Shown: positions 22,543-33,840, counted from the stretch's first letter. The stretch: DNA of 64,000 nt from Tritrichomonas musculus (GCA_039105265.1 JAPFFF010000023.1:868001-932000), one strand, 5' to 3'. A program made the numbers and translations. The notes: a model not told the origin generated them from the sequence alone.

Positions 22543-25500
22543 CTAATATAATTTTATTTATTATATTATAATATATATGAAAAAAATCTATTTTTCAATG
22601 AGATAAATGCCTTTTTAAAAAAATATAAAAAAGTTTTTATATTCTTTCATTTATTTAAGAAGTAATATTTTGCAATTAAAATAAATATAATAATATGAAG
22701 TATTATTATTAATTGTTAAATAATTAAAAAATAGCTGAGAAAAATGTATAGCTATAAAGATAAATAGATTTTTAAATTGATATGAGTTTTTGATAATTTA
22801 AAATCATAATATCTTTATAAATATTCTATTTTACCTATAAATTACTTTTTATATAGTATTATTACATTATTAATAAATGCATATATCTTTTTTCTTAACT
22901 TAAATGATACTAGTCATTAGCTATTCAAAGATTAATTAAAAATTTGTACAAAGACAATATTTCTATTAAATGAAAATCAAATGATTATATGATTAGCCAT
23001 GAATATGATTTAATTATATTATATTATGTTATTCTTTGATCAATTATAGAAGATATCTTCATCATATCAAATTATTTGCATATCATGTTATTACTAATAA
23101 AATATCCAAGAAAAAGATTCAATATTTAGCCAATCAAAAAAATTTTTGAGTCCTCACACATTTGAATTTGAATTAAAAAAGAGGTGCTGACTCTGACTTC
23201 ACTAAAATTTTGAATTATTAAAATACTTATATCTTTTGAAATATAAGAATAAATATATAATATACTTATTACATGTTATTTTATAATATTTAAATATTTA
23301 TATAAATCTACTTATAAGTCGAGATACTAGATATTGATGTCTAAAAATTCAATTTAAATCATCCGTTGAAAAACAGCTATCTCGACATATGGGCAATGCA
23401 TGAAAACAAAATGTATATTACATAAAATTATATTATATTATTATATTTACTATAAACTTTAATTTTGTGAAAATTATATAAATTATGAGAAAAATGTATT
23501 TTAATTAATTTTTTTTAATTTTTAATTAGGCAAATACATCATAGAACTAATATTTTTGATTCATTCACTCTTATATAGTTTTGATACTTGCTATAATAAA
23601 AATATTTCTAATTAATGATATTAATAAATTCCTATGATTCAGCTGTGGAGATCGATTTTTGTATTAGTTTTTCCAAAAGGGGTCGACTCTCTCAAATTTT
23701 TTTGATTGAAAAATAATAATATCTTAAAAATTAAATATTCTTTCTATTTAATAAATTCTTAAATCAATATTTGATAAAATCTATATTCATTTAATAAAAA
23801 TTATAAATCAAAAAATTTGCTATCTATTCCATAAATCATTAAAATAAGTTTTTTTATTATGATATTTGAGGCTTTTTCTTAAATGATTTATTATTTACAT
23901 TATTTATATATAACTTGAAATATAATGATAATTTATAACAAATAATATTATTGATATTCAAGAAATTATTGTTTTTTATAAATAAAAATTTTGAATTAAT
24001 AATTGAATAAAATGCTAGTTTTTGAAAAAATTATTTTGATAATATCTGAATTTTGAAAATATATTATATTTATTAACAAATACTTATTATTTGGATAATA
24101 TATTAGTTATATCATCATATTAATGATTATATATTTATTTTATATAATATAAATTATATATATATTATTATAAAGTATTAATTTACATTTTTACTCAGTT
24201 TATATGTATATCACAATTGAGAATTAATTATAATAACGTATTAATTCAATTTTATTTTTCATAAATAAATTTATCTTACATGATATTTAATTAATTACTT
24301 TTTAATTAATTTAAAAGATGTAAAATAAATTATAAAAAAAGAATATATGACATAAATGTTACAAAATATTTATATATTTGGATATTTACAAATTCCCCAA
24401 ATCTCTTTGAATGGTGGAAATTAGATAAGAACTCAAAAATAGTTTCCCCTTTCAAAAGTTAAACTTTTTCTGTTTTTTTTTTTTTTTTAGTGAAATATCT
24501 CTATTTTGGCTAATAGAATCGGCTTCATATTTAAAATTGCATCATGTTATTGATAATGCCAATATTATTTAATAATAATTTTTTATAATTTTAGAATTTG
24601 ATAACCGCCAAAGGTCGAACCCTTTTGTTTTTCCGATCAATTTATTAGTTCAGAAAATTAATTTTATTTTGAATATTATTTAATCATCAATTTAATATTT
24701 GAATTAATCCATTTTATTTTGAGAGAATAATTAAATAAACCATTATCTTTTTAATTAATATTGAAAGGTGATAATAAAATTTAATTTTAAATTAAATAGA
24801 ACCTAGGAAACTCCCATGAATATGATTAAAAATTAATAAAAGCATGATATATTGTTTTATCATATATTTTGTTATTATAAATAAAATAAAATAAAAAAAT
24901 TCGGCGTAACGTTTTAAGATATAAATGTTTTATTTTTCATCTGAAATTGTATTAATTAATACAAATAATTGAATGGTTTATTTTCAAAAACAAAAGGCAA
25001 GAAGATTTATTTCATCCACGGGATAATCTGCATGCAAAAAACAGCTAGCAGACTCAGTGATTATGAAATTTAAGGTTTTGAAAACAAAAAAATATTTAAA
25101 TATATCATAAAAAGATTTTGATTATAATTTTTTAGTAGGAATTATAAAGAGGGCATAGCCTGGTTAAAGTAATATTAAAAAAATAAAAGCATTTTAATTG
25201 ATCAATTAATCAATTATCAATTAATATTTTATAAATGTACGTTCTTTTTGATTTTTCTAAGCAAAAATTCTTATTTATTATTCTTAAATTTGTAGATATA
25301 CGAATTTATTGGGCATAAAACGAAATTATTTCTAAAAATAAAAATAATTATGGTCAACGAGGCCATTATCCCATTTTGATGCAACTGCGAATGCAAGAAT
25401 TATTTGCGGAATCGAGAGAGTAGATTAGCTCTTATCTTGAATAATTTATCAATTGGTATTTATTATAGATTATTATTACAATTGACAAAAGGTCTGTTAA

Positions 25501-25960
25501 GGTCGATATAAATACCATTTTGCGCCATTAGGAATAAAGAGGAAATTTTGATAAGAAAATAGAAAAAAATAAAAACTAAAATATAAAAAAACGTTACGCT
25601 GGAAATTTAAATTTTTTTATTTATATATAATTTTAAGGCATCATATTTTAACTGAGAGAAGTACTATGACAAGAAAATCAGAGAAATTTTTTTCTACAGC
25701 TTCATTTTATTTTCTGAGTAAAAAAAACGATAAGTTTTGAATTTTAACGTAAACTTTTCAATAACCAATTTTAATTTTTTTACAAATGAAGCCAACAAAT
25801 ATGAAGTTTACTATTTTCAACAAATTTTAAACACCATAAAAATTATATCATATGAATGCCGTCATTTGAATTTATTTATATCAATTAAAAAATGCGATTT
25901 TATATTTTAACGGAAATAACGTATTTAGTTTCCGAGGTTCTAATTAAATAAATAATAATC
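22543..25960. other. Gene-less, very AT-rich stretch left of the Polinton
   Basis: No frame is supported. It may hide the missing 5' exon of the Myb-like gene. A weak inverted pair GGCGTAACGTTTT (24903-24915) and AAAACGTTACGC (25588-25599) could bound an old element of about 0.7 kb, and AAAAGGGGTCGACT near 23675 has a loose inverted match near 24615. Neither has a clear target duplication. Confidence 0.45.
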
Positions 25961-26577
25961 GTCGTATGTATTTACTGTGATTTTAGACCTTCGGTCTAAA
26001 ACCCCAGTAACTCAAGAATTTAAACCCATAACTTTAAACCCGAACATATTATTTAATTTTACAACACCACTGATTCATCACCCCTTCATAAATTTTTTTC
26101 ATAAATTTTATCCTCAAATCTCAAAAGTCAAAAATTGAAAACATAAATTGTATACGTAAATGATTAAATTTATTCTTTATTAACCGTCCGCAGATTCCAA
26201 TTAACGAATAAATTTTATAACCGTCCGCAGATTCCAATTAACGAATAAATATTATAACCGTCCGCAGATTCCAAATAACGAATAAATTTTATTAACCGTC
26301 CGCAGATTCTACATATATTTTTAAAAAAATAACGTATTTTTTCATGAAATATTAATCTGCTAAACGCTGCGGATCATTGAAATATCATCTAACCGTCCGC
26401 AGATTCCAATTTTAATAAAATTTTATAATTCAATAGGCTCAGAAAATTTAAGTCAAAAAATTTTATAAATAACGTTCTCCAAATTTTTTTAATAACCGTC
26501 CGCAGATTCCAAATAATTTTTAAAAAATTATTTTATCATTTATTTTTGTATCACATGTCTCAAAAATAAATCTAATT
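25961..26577 (+). repeat. Polinton left terminal inverted repeat (about 617 bp)
   Basis: It starts with CGTCGTATG and contains the short perfect hairpin TAGACCTTCGGTCTA (25985-25999) near the tip, then six copies of AACCGTCCGCAGATTC (from about 26182, 26218, 26256, 26296, 26390 and 26493) and one related CGCTGCGG site. The first units are spaced about 38 bp apart with AATTAACGAATAAATTTTAT between them. The inner end carries the TATCACATGTCT block that also lies upstream of the polymerase gene. Confidence 0.9.
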
Positions 26578-26612
26578 TTAATTTAATTTAATTTTTTATC
26601 TAATATAAAAAT
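26542..26612 (+). promoter_or_regulatory. Putative Polinton promoter block, copy 1
   Basis: TATTTTTGTATCACATGTCT, then AAAAATAAATCTAATT and finally ATCTAATATAAAAATATG running into the start codon. The same ordered blocks recur at 27101-27174 and, inverted, at the inner end of the right TIR. TCACA fits the Trichomonas vaginalis initiator consensus TCA-pyrimidine-(T/A), but the transcription start is inferred. Confidence 0.5.
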
Positions 26613-27095
26613 ATGACTAAATCAATTGTTGATGACAAAATGAATAAATTATATAAACAAATTAATAAATATTATAAAACAATAAATCGTAAAATGTTAA
26701 AACAAATTGTAAAGCGTACTGATGAAATAACAGATTTATATTATGAATACGTAAATCCTGATATGAATGATAAAGAGAAGCGACAAAATGAAAATACATT
26801 ATTGACCAAAAGAATTTTAAATAATGAAAAGTGTAACGAAGTTTGTACATTTAACGGTGTTTTAACTTTCATTTGCGGAATTTATCATTTTCTTTATGCT
26901 TACGAAAACGAACCGAATAAATTATTCCATCATTGTAATATTTGGGATTTCATGCATTGCACACTTCATGAATTCGATATGGAAAAGAAATTTATGTTTC
27001 TATTTAATGATGAAAATATACCTGAAACGGTTGAAAGATTTTTAAATATTGACGATTATGAAATAATGGAATTATTAAAATTAAATTTTAATTGA
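26613..27095 (+). CDS. Polinton protein of unknown function, 160 aa
   Basis: First gene inside the left TIR, 80 bp upstream of the polymerase gene and sharing its promoter-like block. The product is charged and mostly helical, with the segment FNGVLTFICGIYHFLYAYEN in its middle (hydrophobic, but short for a membrane helix) and an acidic C-terminus. I do not recognise the family. Its position suggests an early or replication-linked role; that is inference. Confidence 0.6.
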   Translation: MTKSIVDDKMNKLYKQINKYYKTINRKMLKQIVKRTDEITDLYYEYVNPDMNDKEKRQNENTLLTKRILNNEKCNEVCTFNGVLTFICGIYHFLYAYENEPNKLFHHCNIWDFMHCTLHEFDMEKKFMFLFNDENIPETVERFLNIDDYEIMELLKLNFN

Positions 27096-27100
27096 ATAAT

Positions 27101-27174
27101 TATTTTTATATCACATGTCTCAAAAATAAATCTAATTAATTTTTTATTTTTTATTTTTTATCTAATATAAAAAT
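27101..27174 (+). promoter_or_regulatory. Putative Polinton promoter block, copy 2 (polymerase gene)
   Basis: TATTTTTATATCACATGTCT followed by AAAAATAAATCTAATT, a T-rich stretch and ATCTAATATAAAAATATG, nearly the same as the block at 26542-26612. Its duplication ahead of two consecutive genes suggests each has its own transcription start. Confidence 0.5.
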
Positions 27175-30100
27175 ATGTCGTTAGATAACACGCCAACAAA
27201 TAAATTAATCGAGTTATCAAATTTATTATATAATGAAAATTTAACAATTAATGATTGGAAAAATGAATTTGATAATGAAAATGATTTACGTGAAAATTTA
27301 ATTGAAATGTTAGTTTCAGATATTTTAAATAAAGGATATGATGGAGAAAATAATTATAATTCCATGTATTGGTTCGTGAAAGGTTTAAATATTCCATCAC
27401 CGAAACCACTTAAACGTTACATAGATTCAGATGATTATTTATTCAAAAATTTAAATAAATACAAAATTCGAGATTCGCTTGATGATTTCAACCGTCAACG
27501 TTTACATGAAAAATTCAACCGTGATTTACATAAAAAAGATTCTTCATTTCTTGATGAATTAATGAAGCATTCCAAAGATATTCGTGAATTTTGGAGAAGT
27601 GATTTATTATATAATTCACCACCAGCTGATGCCTTAAATGATGAGGAATTTTTCCCTGAAGAAAAACCAAAAGATATTAATTTACGTAATATTAAATCAT
27701 TTAAAGAATGGCAAAAATTAGATGACGAACAACAAACATTAGTGGATGATATGATGAAATCATTATATAAAACACCTACTAATTGGGAAATTAATTTTGA
27801 ACTTTTAAACAATAAAGGCAAAAAATTAATGTTTCCATTACTTAAAAATTTCTTTCAGGAATACATCGACCCATTACCAATGGATAAATACAAAATAGAA
27901 TTTAAAGTTAAAGGTCAATGGCATTCTAAACCATTAACACCTGAAGTTTATAATAAATTAATGGAAAATTTCACTGAAGAACATTTTATATTCGACCTTG
28001 ACGAAATACCGGCAGAATTTACGGGATTCAATAGTGGTGACAATGCTGAATTACCTGATTGGTCATTATTTTCATCATTAAGATTTTCAAAATATTTACA
28101 TAAAGATAGGGTCCGTAAAGACGTCGGTGGTTCATTCTTTAACTATATAGCTAATGATAAAGTACCTAAAAAAGTTATTGAGTATTTAAAACGTCTTCAA
28201 ATATTTGATTCATTAGTGGATGAAAAAGTAAATGTTCTTGAAGAAGCAAAAGAATTCACTCGAAGTTATTATGATAATTTAACTGGTGATTTAGAATATG
28301 AAACCATTGAAATTCCAGCAAAAATTACAAAATCAACTAAACAACGTGAAGAATTGGATGATTGCTGCTTCGTTTATGCTCTCAAACAAACAGGTTATTA
28401 TTCAGATGATATTTTAAATCAAATACGATTAAGAATTAATAATAGGTATTTATCACAAGGTTCAATTGAAAAAATATGTCAAGAGTTTAAGATACATATT
28501 AAGTTATCATATATTGATGACAGCAGCGATAGAAAAAATAAAAAGACAACGGTTCAACAATGCAAAAACAAAGTCCGTAAATCATATTTGGGAGTCAAAG
28601 ATGCTGAACCTCAACGAACCCATACATTTAACGTTTATGAAGACCATTATTTCATAGAAGAGAAAACACCATTTAGTACTTATTACATCAAAAATCTTCA
28701 TAAAAATCTTGATGATGATAAATTCGATAAAGAATATAATAGTGACCATTGGAGGAAAACCAGATATTATATTTCATCATCAAATTTAGTCCGTGAATTA
28801 ATGAAGCAAGGATATTTTAATCCAATCACTTATGGACAATATCGAATATTAAAAACTGTTTTCTATCATGAATTTGATAAAGATTTAACAAATATTAATT
28901 TAGAATATGAACCTGAATATTGCACAAAATTAATAGCTCCAAAAATTGTTAAAGAAAGTGAAAACAAAACAGACCCTACTTATTGGTATGCGGACTTTGA
29001 AGCTGACGTTTCAGGTAATATTCATAAACCATTTATGTGTGTTCTTCAATCACAAAATGGAAAAATTAATGAATGCTTTAAAGGTAAAACATGTAATAAA
29101 CAATTTCTTGATTTCTTACCTAATAATGCAGTCGTTTATTTCCACAATTTAGCATATGATTTTAGGATGTTTGCATCATTAGTTAATATCAAAAATACAA
29201 TAATTAAAGGAACAAAATTAATGAAAGCAAATGTTGAATATAACGATAAAAAGATTTTCTTTAAAGATTCATTGCCAATGTTGAATTGTAAACTTTCACA
29301 ATTACCTTCTATGTTTAATTTGGGCATTAATGTTCAAAAAGAAATTTTCCCATACAAATATTACACACTTGAAAGATTAAATACCAACAAAGGAGTAATT
29401 AATGATGCAGGCTTAAATGAAGATCAAAAATGGACAACAGATGATTATGAATTATTTAAATCAAACATTGATAAAATCCCTAAATGTAGAATTGATGAAA
29501 ACCATTTCGACATGTGGTCATATGCAGAATTTTATTGTAAACAAGATGTAAACATCCTTAGACTTGGATTTAATGAATTCAGAAATGGATTTATTAAAGA
29601 TTTCAGTATTGACCCTTTTAATTTCATTTCCATTTCTTCACTCGCTAATGAAGTATTTAATCAACGTGTTTATTATCCTAATGGTAACCTTTATAAATTA
29701 GGTGGTCATGTTCGTAAGTTTTGCTCAAAAGCTGTTTATGGAGGACGTTGTATGACTGCTTACAATAAAAAATGGCATATATTAAAGCTACTTTGTGATT
29801 TCGACGCTGTATCATTATATCCTTCAGCTATGGCACGTTTATATACCGTTGAAGGTAGACCTGAAGTTATCAAATCTGAACAATTAAACCTTGAATTCCT
29901 TTCAAAACAAGGTGCTTACATTGTTGAAATCAAAATTACAAAAATTAATAAGCATTATCCATTCCCTCTCATTGTTCGTAAAGTAAACGGATTAAATCTT
30001 AATGATGATAACTTAAAAGAAGGTGAAACATTAAATATAATTGTTGATAATATATCATTAGAAGATCTCATTGAATTTCAAAAAATAGAGTTTGAATTCA

Positions 30101-30978
30101 TCCGTGGTTATTATTGGGCAGGCAAACGTGATTATACAATCCAAAAAGAAATTAAGAAAATATTTAATAAAAGACTTGAATATAAGAAGCAACATAACCC
30201 ATTACAACAATTATATAAATTAATTATGAATTCATGCTATGGTAAAACTATTGAAAAACCAGTTGATAAAGATATTAAATATATGAATGATGACGATTTA
30301 GAGAAATATTGGATCAAAAACTATAATAAAATTATTGAGGACACATTAATTGAGAGTAGAAAGACACCAATTCACGCAGTAAAAGTTATTAAACAAATTG
30401 AAAATCATTTTAACTTTTCACTTCTTGGTATTCAAGTTCTTTCTATGTCAAAGCGAATTATGAATGAAGTAATGTGTTTAGCTTATGATTTAGGATGTCA
30501 CATTTATTACCAAGATACTGATTCAATGCACATTGAAGTTGATGATTTACCACGACTTGTTAATGGTTTTAAAGAAAAATATTATCGTGAATTAATCGGA
30601 ACTAATTTAGGACAATTTCACAGTGACTTTCCAACTATTAACGGTCATGATGAAATGCCAAAATCTATTGAGTCATATTTTCTAATGAAGAAAATGTATA
30701 TAGATAAATTACAAGATTCCACCGGAGAAATTGATTATATGATTAGAGGTAAAGGTTTGACACAAAATTCTATTAAATATTCTTACAAAGAATTTGGTAA
30801 TGATCCCATGAAATTATATGAATCCCTATTTAATGGCAACACACAAACGTTTGATTTAACGAAAGGTCAACCATGCTTTTCAATGAATAAAAACATGACA
30901 GTATCAACTTTAAAGAAATTTGAACGTAAAATAAAAACAACTTATGAAGAAGGTAAACATGAAGATTATTTTAAATAG
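27175..30978 (+). CDS. polB: Polinton protein-primed family B DNA polymerase, 1267 aa
   Basis: This is the replicase of the element. The family copies linear DNA from a terminal protein primer and proofreads with a 3'-5' exonuclease. Exonuclease motifs are visible: DFEAD (from D607), FHNLAYDF (about 655-662) and YCKQD (about 785). Polymerase motifs follow: DFDAVSLYPS (D877 region), MNSCYGK (about 1018-1024) and QDTDSMHIE (D1114, D1116). The N-terminal 550 residues are long and charged and may contain the terminal-protein or OTU-like region described for Polintons, which I cannot delimit. The length is at the upper end for the family. Its stop overlaps the convergent integrase gene by 8 bp. 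Confidence 0.95.
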   Translation: MSLDNTPTNKLIELSNLLYNENLTINDWKNEFDNENDLRENLIEMLVSDILNKGYDGENNYNSMYWFVKGLNIPSPKPLKRYIDSDDYLFKNLNKYKIRDSLDDFNRQRLHEKFNRDLHKKDSSFLDELMKHSKDIREFWRSDLLYNSPPADALNDEEFFPEEKPKDINLRNIKSFKEWQKLDDEQQTLVDDMMKSLYKTPTNWEINFELLNNKGKKLMFPLLKNFFQEYIDPLPMDKYKIEFKVKGQWHSKPLTPEVYNKLMENFTEEHFIFDLDEIPAEFTGFNSGDNAELPDWSLFSSLRFSKYLHKDRVRKDVGGSFFNYIANDKVPKKVIEYLKRLQIFDSLVDEKVNVLEEAKEFTRSYYDNLTGDLEYETIEIPAKITKSTKQREELDDCCFVYALKQTGYYSDDILNQIRLRINNRYLSQGSIEKICQEFKIHIKLSYIDDSSDRKNKKTTVQQCKNKVRKSYLGVKDAEPQRTHTFNVYEDHYFIEEKTPFSTYYIKNLHKNLDDDKFDKEYNSDHWRKTRYYISSSNLVRELMKQGYFNPITYGQYRILKTVFYHEFDKDLTNINLEYEPEYCTKLIAPKIVKESENKTDPTYWYADFEADVSGNIHKPFMCVLQSQNGKINECFKGKTCNKQFLDFLPNNAVVYFHNLAYDFRMFASLVNIKNTIIKGTKLMKANVEYNDKKIFFKDSLPMLNCKLSQLPSMFNLGINVQKEIFPYKYYTLERLNTNKGVINDAGLNEDQKWTTDDYELFKSNIDKIPKCRIDENHFDMWSYAEFYCKQDVNILRLGFNEFRNGFIKDFSIDPFNFISISSLANEVFNQRVYYPNGNLYKLGGHVRKFCSKAVYGGRCMTAYNKKWHILKLLCDFDAVSLYPSAMARLYTVEGRPEVIKSEQLNLEFLSKQGAYIVEIKITKINKHYPFPLIVRKVNGLNLNDDNLKEGETLNIIVDNISLEDLIEFQKIEFEFIRGYYWAGKRDYTIQKEIKKIFNKRLEYKKQHNPLQQLYKLIMNSCYGKTIEKPVDKDIKYMNDDDLEKYWIKNYNKIIEDTLIESRKTPIHAVKVIKQIENHFNFSLLGIQVLSMSKRIMNEVMCLAYDLGCHIYYQDTDSMHIEVDDLPRLVNGFKEKYYRELIGTNLGQFHSDFPTINGHDEMPKSIESYFLMKKMYIDKLQDSTGEIDYMIRGKGLTQNSIKYSYKEFGNDPMKLYESLFNGNTQTFDLTKGQPCFSMNKNMTVSTLKKFERKIKTTYEEGKHEDYFK

Positions 30979-32578
30979 GATCTAATAAATATCTTGGTAA
31001 TAATTGAATTCTATTTTTACCATTAAGTTTTCCTTCTACTTTAAATAATCCATTTTCTTTACCAATAACTTTAAACTCTCCAGGTTGAATTATTGATCTT
31101 CTTTTCATCATTGGATCTTTTTCATTATAAACTTTAACATTTACTCCATCATTAATATTAAAACTTGCATTATTTTTAATTTCCCAATTAGCTTGTAATA
31201 TTCTCCTCACAATATAATTTTCAAGTTCTGGATCATCATTTACCATCTTTGGTGTTACACTAAAACCTGCCCATTTACTCAATCCTCTATGTGGTGCATT
31301 ATTGTATTGATTAACTATTTCATTCATTACTTCAGGAGTTATTACACCAATTTTCATATTATACGCCATATCTCTAATGGTTCTAATTACTCTATCAATA
31401 ATTCCTAAACTTGAATGCAAAGGATCATTTTTTACATCTTCCTGTTCTTTCTTCATGAAATCGGGATAGTTACCCATTACTTGTCTAGTCACTGGTTTAA
31501 AATCAATTCCTCGTGAATTATAAAATGTTTCCCAAGCCAACTTTGAATTAAAACTTCCTTCACCATCACCTGTTAAATGTTTTACATTAGCACCTTTCTC
31601 AATCATTCTATTTAATGCTCTCAAATATGAAACAGTTGATTTAATAGTTCCTTTTGAAAATTCATTTTCTCCCACTACATCATTTAATAATTCAACAAAT
31701 AAGTATTTAGTATTCACATTTATTGCTACCAAATAACCCAATTTTCCACAAAACATTAAATCAATCATCCATGTGTTCTTTTCTGCAACTTTATGCAATT
31801 GATAATGTTTTATATTTTGTTTTAAAGGAAATGATGAAGGAATTTTTCCCTTTTCTTCTTTCAGTTCTGGGTTAATTAGTTTTAAAGCATTGATTTTATC
31901 TTTACTTTTATATCCAAATAATCCCGTAAATGGTATTTTATCATATTTTATAGTCGTCCCTGGTTGTTGAAAATATTTTCGTTTATAATCTTCATACCAA
32001 TTATTAATTGATCTTCTTCCTCTATTCCATCCACTTGTGACTTGAACAAAATTGTCATATGTTAATAAATCATCATTCATGTGTTCAACAACAAATTTAT
32101 CTAATTTATCGCCAAACGTTTCTTTTCTGACTTTCGGCTCTTCATTCTTATGTACTTCCTCCCATTCTCTTTCATACTCATCATATATTTGTCTAATATC
32201 TTCATCTAGTAATGGTTTAAATGAGTTTAATCTTTTCACTTGATTAAATGATAATTTATTTTTGTTCTTATGAACTTTGCTCAATAAATCCTCTCTTGCT
32301 ATTCTCACTGCTACATCATAATCTGCCATTCGTTCACGTTCCTTTACTACTTTACGTCTATGTTCTTCATCCTTTACTATATCTCGAATGGTTAAGTAAT
32401 GAATTATATAGAAATTGTTTATATGTTGAGCTGGAATTTTCACTTTCAAATATTTTTCACAATAATGATTTATATAATATTTCACTTGTTCCTCAAATCT
32501 ATTCGGTTCATACTTTTCTATCTTACTTGTCACATATGAAATTATCCCATCTGTGTTATTAAATAATGTTTCCGTCAT
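30971..32578 (-). CDS. int: Polinton retroviral-type integrase, 535 aa
   Basis: The integrase joins element ends to host DNA and generates the short target duplication. The N-terminal half (1-265) is charged and helical. An RNase H-like core follows at about 268-425, with WMIDLMFCGKLGYLVAINVN and LTGDGEGSFNS as the aspartate-bearing strands and LGIIDRVIRTIRD as the third conserved segment. The C-terminal part (about 465-535) is small and beta-rich (VKVYNEKD, GEFKVIGKENGLFKVEG), like the SH3/chromo-type tail of Polinton integrases. The gene is convergent with polB. Confidence 0.9.
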   Translation of the reverse strand: MTETLFNNTDGIISYVTSKIEKYEPNRFEEQVKYYINHYCEKYLKVKIPAQHINNFYIIHYLTIRDIVKDEEHRRKVVKERERMADYDVAVRIAREDLLSKVHKNKNKLSFNQVKRLNSFKPLLDEDIRQIYDEYEREWEEVHKNEEPKVRKETFGDKLDKFVVEHMNDDLLTYDNFVQVTSGWNRGRRSINNWYEDYKRKYFQQPGTTIKYDKIPFTGLFGYKSKDKINALKLINPELKEEKGKIPSSFPLKQNIKHYQLHKVAEKNTWMIDLMFCGKLGYLVAINVNTKYLFVELLNDVVGENEFSKGTIKSTVSYLRALNRMIEKGANVKHLTGDGEGSFNSKLAWETFYNSRGIDFKPVTRQVMGNYPDFMKKEQEDVKNDPLHSSLGIIDRVIRTIRDMAYNMKIGVITPEVMNEIVNQYNNAPHRGLSKWAGFSVTPKMVNDDPELENYIVRRILQANWEIKNNASFNINDGVNVKVYNEKDPMMKRRSIIQPGEFKVIGKENGLFKVEGKLNGKNRIQLLPRYLLDPI

Positions 32579-32683
32579 GATTTAAATTAAATTAAATTAA
32601 AGATATTTGATGATTTCATGAATGTAAAAATAATTATTTAGTTTATTTTTCATAAATTAAATTTTTTATCACATAATAAAAAT
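32579..32683. promoter_or_regulatory. Divergent promoter region inside the Polinton
   Basis: A 105-bp AT-rich gap between the integrase gene (leftward) and a 76-codon gene (rightward). The right side reads TTTTTTATCACATAATAAAA directly before the ATG and resembles the TATCACAT blocks at the element's left end; TCACA fits the trichomonad initiator consensus. Confidence 0.4.
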
Positions 32684-32914
32684 ATGTCTCAAGCCTTACC
32701 ACCCCTTAAACAACGTCATGAACGTAAAACATTCGCTACTCCAACGTTGAAACTCATAAATTCACGTCTTCAATATTATAGAAAAGTATTAAGTCAACCT
32801 GAACCAACAACGGAGAAAGGAAAACTTAGTCGTGCAAGAATTCAAAATAAATATGATCAATGCATGAAAGTAAGACAATTATTAAATAGAGCCGTTAAGA
32901 ACCTTTATCTTTAA
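32684..32914 (+). CDS. Polinton small basic protein, 76 aa
   Basis: A short, basic, helical protein (many K/R; SRLQYYRKVL and QNKYDQCMKVRQLLNRAVK) starting MSQALPPLKQRHERK. There is no membrane segment. It could be a DNA-condensing or scaffold peptide, but this is inference from composition. The frame is supported by a promoter-like block just upstream and by its compact fit between neighbours (20-bp 3' overlap with the opposite gene). Confidence 0.55.
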   Translation: MSQALPPLKQRHERKTFATPTLKLINSRLQYYRKVLSQPEPTTEKGKLSRARIQNKYDQCMKVRQLLNRAVKNLYL

Positions 32915-33146
32915 CAAGGCTTTGCCCAGGACTTCGTCCATAGAACCCATCACTACCGAAATATTCAATTGCTGGATTATTTGAATTATCAAATTTAGGT
33001 AATATTTTTGCAACATTACCAACAACAGGTAATTTTTCCATTATTGATTTTGTTTTATTCCATCCAAATTTGAAGCCATCAGCGAAATCTTTAGCTGCTT
33101 CTTTAACTTTCCCCGCTAACTTTTTAAACCAACTACCAAAAGCCAT
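32895..33146 (-). CDS. Polinton small amphipathic protein A, 83 aa
   Basis: It starts MAFGSWFKKLAGKVKEAAKD, a strongly amphipathic basic helix, followed by the hydrophobic segment VVGNVAKIL. The first eight residues match those of the 106-aa protein at 41011-41331, so the two are probably paralogues. Small amphipathic proteins of this shape in adenovirus-like elements can be membrane-active minor capsid proteins; here that is only an analogy. The C-terminal end contains RSPGQS, encoded by a short palindromic repeat (32916-32939) found in two other genes of the element. Confidence 0.6.
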   Translation of the reverse strand: MAFGSWFKKLAGKVKEAAKDFADGFKFGWNKTKSIMEKLPVVGNVAKILPKFDNSNNPAIEYFGSDGFYGRSPGQSLVKDKGS

Positions 33147-33197
33147 ATTTAAATTTAATTAAAAATTATGATTTAATATTTTTATTTAAAACTAAAT

Positions 33198-33839
33198 ATG
33201 ACATTAAAGCAAGCAAGAATATTAAGTAGTGAAACCGATAACACAATTAAGCAAGAACAAAACACAAATGTTAACATTAACATTAAACCATCAACTAAAC
33301 CACGACCTCAAACCGTTCCACTTTATCCTAATGTTCAACCTCTTAATCCTAACGTAAATTTTACTCAAGCGAACCAACCTTCGGATATTCCACCGGTTGG
33401 TCAAACTTTATATATTCCGACGACGGAGGATTTGAACTATCAATCTCAACCTCCAACAAACAGCAATTTCCCATTAACTCGAGACAGAGGTATTGCAGAT
33501 TTAGGAAATGAAATTGAGGATTTAGAAAAGAAAAACCAATTTTTACAAATGTTAGTTGAAATGTATGAATCAAATCCGTTAAAAATAAATGCTTACGTTG
33601 TTTGTGAAAGTAAGTTATTAATGAATATGATAAAGTTGTTAACTGATTGCGATAAAGTTGAGTTAGTACTTAATGAAGATATCGGATGTTCTGGATGCAC
33701 TGCAAAATCAAACAAAATCATTTATGTTTCAAAAATATTGATTACTAAAGATGGTAAAACTAGTGAGTTAAAATATGATTACAATAACATTTATAGTGAA
33801 TTTGTTAAATATGGAATTAGTTTGAAAATGGTATGCTAA
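33198..33839 (+). CDS. Polinton protein of unknown function, 213 aa
   Basis: The N-terminal 95 residues are rich in N, Q, P and T (VPLYPNVQPLNPNVNF), hence probably disordered. A coiled-coil-like segment follows at about 105-125 (LGNEIEDLEKKNQFLQMLVE). The C-terminal 90 residues look folded and contain CDKVELVLNEDIGCSGCTAK with three cysteines (a CxxC). The family is not recognised. It starts 51 bp from the divergent amphipathic protein A gene and ends 1 bp before the fibre-like gene on the other strand. Confidence 0.6.
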   Translation: MTLKQARILSSETDNTIKQEQNTNVNINIKPSTKPRPQTVPLYPNVQPLNPNVNFTQANQPSDIPPVGQTLYIPTTEDLNYQSQPPTNSNFPLTRDRGIADLGNEIEDLEKKNQFLQMLVEMYESNPLKINAYVVCESKLLMNMIKLLTDCDKVELVLNEDIGCSGCTAKSNKIIYVSKILITKDGKTSELKYDYNNIYSEFVKYGISLKMVC

Positions 33840-33840
33840 T

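Noticed and set aside
24903-25599. Inverted pair GGCGTAACGTTTT / AAAACGTTACGC as a transposon
   Set aside because: Only about 12 bp match, no target duplication, and no supporting internal structure.
26182-26510. CRISPR-like array (regular CCGTCCGCAGATTC repeats)
   Set aside because: Spacers are themselves repeated and the array lies in a Polinton TIR of a eukaryote; there are no cas genes.
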